From Pseudomonas sp. UBA6562 (GTDB lineage Bacteria; Pseudomonadota; Gammaproteobacteria; Pseudomonadales; Pseudomonadaceae), in NCBI RefSeq assembly GCF_002434265.1, contig NZ_DJJS01000007.1, positions 244,014-308,013 of the forward strand: a DNA stretch of 64,000 nt. The letters are read 5' to 3'. The notes under the pieces are model-generated. The model saw only the letters and a list, made by a program, of their open reading frames with translations, made no database searches and was not told where the DNA came from. Made by a program: the position numbers and the translations under genes. The stretch's first letter is position 1; the number at the start of each line of letters is the position of its first letter. Below, piece by piece: positions 61,394 through 64,000 of the stretch.

Positions 61394-62134
61394 TCAGTGC
61401 AGGACGCTGTCCAGGAACTGCCGGGTGCGGGGCTGCTTCGGTGCGCCGAAGATCTCGGACGGCGGGCCGCTTTCGACGACCCTGCCGGCGTCGAAGAACA
61501 CCACGCGGTCGGCCACTTCGCGGGCGAATCCCATTTCGTGGGTGACGACGATCATGGTCATGCCTTCGGCCGCCAGGCCCTTCATCACGTTCAGCACGTC
61601 GCCGACGGTTTCCGGGTCGAGGGCGGAGGTGGGTTCGTCGAACAGCATCAGTTTGGGTCTCATCGCCAAGGCGCGCACGATCGCCACCCGCTGTTGCTGG
61701 CCGCCAGACAGCGCTGCCGGATAATGCTCGGCCTTATGTCGCAGGCCGACGCGCTCGAGCAGGGCGAGGGCATGGGCCTGGGCTTGCGCCTGGGTCGCGC
61801 GCTTGAGCTTGACCGGGGCGAGGGTCATGTTGGCCAGCACCGTCATGTGCGGGAACAAGGTGTAGTCCTGGAACACCATGCCCACGTCCTCGCGCAGCCT
61901 GGCCAGGGCCTTGCGGTCACCCGCATCGGCCTGGTCGCCGTCGCCGATCACCACGCTCCCTTTGGAGGGCGGTTCCAGGCTGTTCAGGCAGCGGATGAAG
62001 GTGGACTTGCCCGAGCCGCTGGGGCCGATGATGACCACCACTTCGCCTTGGCGAACGTCCATATCCACACCCTTGACCACCTCGTGCGTGCCGAACCGCT
62101 TATGCAGGTCGCGAACCGTCAGGATCGTGCTCAT
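61394..62134 (-). CDS. Amino-acid ABC transporter ATP-binding protein (first of two)
   Basis: ATPase of 246 residues of the polar amino-acid class. Walker A GPSGSGKST, a charged segment DGDQADAGDRKALARLREDV, Q-loop VFQDYTLFPH (Asp-Tyr instead of the common Gln-Phe), signature LSGGQQQR, Walker B MLFDEPTSALD, H-loop VVTHEMGFAR. The start at 62134 overlaps the lyase stop (ATGA). Confidence 0.94.
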   Translation of the reverse strand: MSTILTVRDLHKRFGTHEVVKGVDMDVRQGEVVVIIGPSGSGKSTFIRCLNSLEPPSKGSVVIGDGDQADAGDRKALARLREDVGMVFQDYTLFPHMTVLANMTLAPVKLKRATQAQAQAHALALLERVGLRHKAEHYPAALSGGQQQRVAIVRALAMRPKLMLFDEPTSALDPETVGDVLNVMKGLAAEGMTMIVVTHEMGFAREVADRVVFFDAGRVVESGPPSEIFGAPKQPRTRQFLDSVLH

Positions 62135-63633
62135 AGGCCCGCCCGCGCCCGGGTCAGGGCTTGCAGGTTGAGGTCGGCCGCGCTCATGCGCTCGCGGCGT
62201 TGCCGATTGCCCGTGCGCTCGGCATCCAGGCGCTCGCTGGCGCGCGCCAGGCTTGGCAGCAGGGCGCCGAGCGAGGGGCCGCCTGCGGAACTGCGGCCCT
62301 GCACGTTGCAGACCGGGTCGAGGCACTCGCGCACGTGCTGCTCCGGCAGGTGCAAGGCATGGCCCAGTTGTTCGAGGGCGCAGGCATCGACCATCTGCGT
62401 GGTGATCCGGTGGGCCGGCAGGCCCTGGTCCATGGCCATGCGCACCACGCCGCCGACCACATGGTGGGCCTCGCGGAACGACAGGTCGACGTCGCGCACC
62501 ATCAGGTCGGCCAAGCCGGTGGCGGTGGAGAAGTCTTCGCCGGCGCGACGGGCTGCCAGGTCGACGTTGGGGGTGGCGGTGCGCAGCACCAGGTCCAGCA
62601 GTTTCAAGCAGCGCAGGCTTTCTTCGGCCGCCTCCCAGAAGCCGCGGGTGCCTTCGCGGTTGCCGTCGCCGGTGTGGGAGAAGTGGGTGCCCTTGATGGT
62701 CACGCTCGCGCCCATCAACAGGCCGACGATATGCCCGCTGCGGCCCTTGAGGTACTCCAGCACGGTGGGGTTCTTCTTCTGCGGCATGATGCTGGAGGTG
62801 GCGGCGACGCTGTCGGGGAAGTCGATGAGGTTGAACTCATGGGTGCTCCAGACGAAGTAGTCCTGCGCGACGCGGCTCCAGAACACCGCCAGGTTGCTCA
62901 GGTGCGACAGGCTCTCGAGGAGGAAGTCGCGCGAGCCGATGGCGTCCAGGGCGTTGTCCAGGTAGCCGTCGAAGCCCAGCAGTTCGGCGGTGCGCGCGCG
63001 GTCGATATCGAACGGTGTGCCGGCGAACGCGGCGGCGCCGAGCGGGCACTGGTTCATCGACTCCAGCGTCTGGATCAGGCGCTTGCTGTCGCGCTCCAGC
63101 GCTTGCTCCACCGCACTCAGGTAATAGCCGTAGGTGATCGGTTGCGCCGGTTGCAGGTGGGTGTAGCCGGGCATCACCACTTCGGCGTAGGTCTGGGCGC
63201 CGCGTAGGGCCGTGGCGCGCACCGTCGCCAGCTCGTCGATCAGGTCCATCAACAGGTCGCGGCAGCGCAGGCGGTCGAGGGTGGCGAGGATGTCGTTGCG
63301 GCTGCGGCCGGTGTGCAGGCGCCCGCCGATGTCGGCGCCGATGTGCTCGATCAGGTGCGCTTCGTAGTTGAAATAGGCGTCCTCGCGGGAAGGATCGAGC
63401 TCGACCGCCTCCGGCCCGGCCTGCTCCATGTCCAGCACACCCTTGGCCAGCACGCTGGCATGTTCGCCACGGATCAGGCCCTGTTCGGCGAGCATCAGGA
63501 TGTGCGCCTTGTTGACATTGCCCAGGTTGGCGAAGCCGCTGGCGAAGCCTTCCAGGCGTGGGCGATAGATGTACTCGTTCACCTCGGGCGCAGTGCTTTC
63601 TTTCAGGCGCCGACTGACTTTGGATGCTTGCAT
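62131..63633 (-). CDS. Argininosuccinate lyase-like C-N lyase in an importer operon
   Basis: Fumarase/aspartase-superfamily enzyme of 500 residues (true ArgH is about 460). It has HTGRSRNDILATL where ArgH normally reads HTGRSRNDQ, GYTHLQPAQPITYGYYL, and the signature loop SSIMPQKKNP with the catalytic Ser. The C-terminus adds an Arg-rich tail (RTGNRQRRERMSAADLN). Its coupling to transporter genes on both sides (30-base overlap with a permease, ATGA with an ATPase) argues for a catabolic lyase acting on an imported N-substituted amino acid rather than arginine synthesis. Confidence 0.88.
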   Translation of the reverse strand: MQASKVSRRLKESTAPEVNEYIYRPRLEGFASGFANLGNVNKAHILMLAEQGLIRGEHASVLAKGVLDMEQAGPEAVELDPSREDAYFNYEAHLIEHIGADIGGRLHTGRSRNDILATLDRLRCRDLLMDLIDELATVRATALRGAQTYAEVVMPGYTHLQPAQPITYGYYLSAVEQALERDSKRLIQTLESMNQCPLGAAAFAGTPFDIDRARTAELLGFDGYLDNALDAIGSRDFLLESLSHLSNLAVFWSRVAQDYFVWSTHEFNLIDFPDSVAATSSIMPQKKNPTVLEYLKGRSGHIVGLLMGASVTIKGTHFSHTGDGNREGTRGFWEAAEESLRCLKLLDLVLRTATPNVDLAARRAGEDFSTATGLADLMVRDVDLSFREAHHVVGGVVRMAMDQGLPAHRITTQMVDACALEQLGHALHLPEQHVRECLDPVCNVQGRSSAGGPSLGALLPSLARASERLDAERTGNRQRRERMSAADLNLQALTRARAGL

Positions 63634-64000
63634 TCTGGAACCTCTCCAAGGGAAGGACGTGCCGCCGGGCGACCCAGACGACGTTCGAGATAACGGCTGA
63701 GCCAGGTCAGTGCGGAGCAGATGACGAAGTACACCAGCAACACCACGCCGTAGACGGCGAAGGCCGGGCTGACGCCGGTCATGACGGTTTCGCGTTCGAT
63801 GATGATCTGGCCGACCTTGAGGAACTCCCCAACGCCTACCAGTGCGCCCAAGGAGGTGGCTTGCACCAGGATCGTCAGCAGCCCGGTGTAGGCCGGCAGA
63901 ATGGCCTTCATCGACTGCGGCACGATCACGTGCAGGTAGATCTGCCAAGGGCGCAGGCCCAGGGCCCAGGCGCTTTTCCACTGGTGCACGGACACCGATT
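63603..64000 (-). CDS. Amino-acid ABC transporter permease (partial, 5' end outside window)
   Basis: C-terminal part (about 132 residues) of a HisM-type permease; the gene runs off the end of the window. The visible part begins in the ATPase-contact loop (WALGLRPWQIYLHVIVPQSMK) and contains the last TM helices (PAYTGLLTILVQATSL, VYGVVLLVYFVICSALTWL), ending KHPKSVGA. It overlaps the lyase start by about 30 bases, so both are co-translated. Confidence 0.88.
   Translation of the reverse strand, partial: SVSVHQWKSAWALGLRPWQIYLHVIVPQSMKAILPAYTGLLTILVQATSLGALVGVGEFLKVGQIIIERETVMTGVSPAFAVYGVVLLVYFVICSALTWLSRYLERRLGRPAARPSLGEVPECKHPKSVGA

Noticed and set aside
60578..62860. 760-codon plus-strand open frame opposite the two ATPases and the lyase
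   Set aside because: Repetitive translation that mirrors the conserved ATPase motifs in antisense; explained by high third-position GC.

Overview
The window is GC-rich, densely packed chromosomal DNA from a gamma-proteobacterium, most probably Pseudomonas of the P. putida/fluorescens type. The assignment rests on gene content: valine-catabolism acyl-CoA genes, a B-family DNA polymerase II, hisN, ppiC beside a Yej-type peptide importer, an aromatic-regulated DAHP synthase, and ECF sigma/RskA pairs. I found no rRNA, tRNA, insertion sequence, integrase or CRISPR array. Most long antisense ORFs are GC-driven shadows.

Layout. 68-2303 (minus): acyl-CoA dehydrogenase and 3-hydroxyisobutyryl-CoA hydrolase. 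2506-19634 (minus): a 15-gene Wzx/Wzy-type exopolysaccharide operon. It runs from UDP-glucose dehydrogenase and an epimerase through a phosphoglycosyl transferase, a split chain-length/kinase pair, the Wza exporter, three glycosyltransferases, polymerase, deacetylase, flippase and a periplasmic glycosidase to two GNAT-like acyltransferases. Six junctions are ATGA overlaps. 20016-30947: an EptA-like membrane transferase, a PIG-L deacetylase, a YdjM-like protein, secreted endonuclease I, an EmrAB-type efflux pair, a VpsR-like regulator with a degenerate sigma-54 engine, and hisN. 31166-38949: a lipoprotein, DNA polymerase II, and a 1509-residue DUF6543/LRR/NEL ubiquitin-ligase-like effector. 39157-44842: a DUF4174 protein, yejEBA without an ATPase gene, ppiC and an anchored protein.

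44849-46436 (minus) is a DAHP synthase gene preceded by a long leader. The leader has a promoter, a 37-codon leader peptide with a Tyr-Tyr-Phe-Gly-Tyr-Trp-Phe run, mutually exclusive RNA pairings and an intrinsic terminator. This looks like a transcription attenuator sensing all three aromatic amino acids, and I rate it the most interesting regulatory object here. 46873-51454: two unrecognised genes, a DUF3455/ECF sigma/anti-sigma operon, and an ArsB-like permease.

51758-56991 (plus) is an operon of an MmgE/PrpD-family protein, an NtaA-type flavin monooxygenase and a complete polar amino-acid ABC importer. It is followed by a chemoreceptor, a short-chain dehydrogenase and a membrane protein. 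The window ends (60608-64000, minus) in a second amino-acid importer operon with two ATPases and an argininosuccinate-lyase-like enzyme. The two operons together may serve uptake and breakdown of an N-substituted amino acid such as an aminopolycarboxylate. This is inference from enzyme families only.
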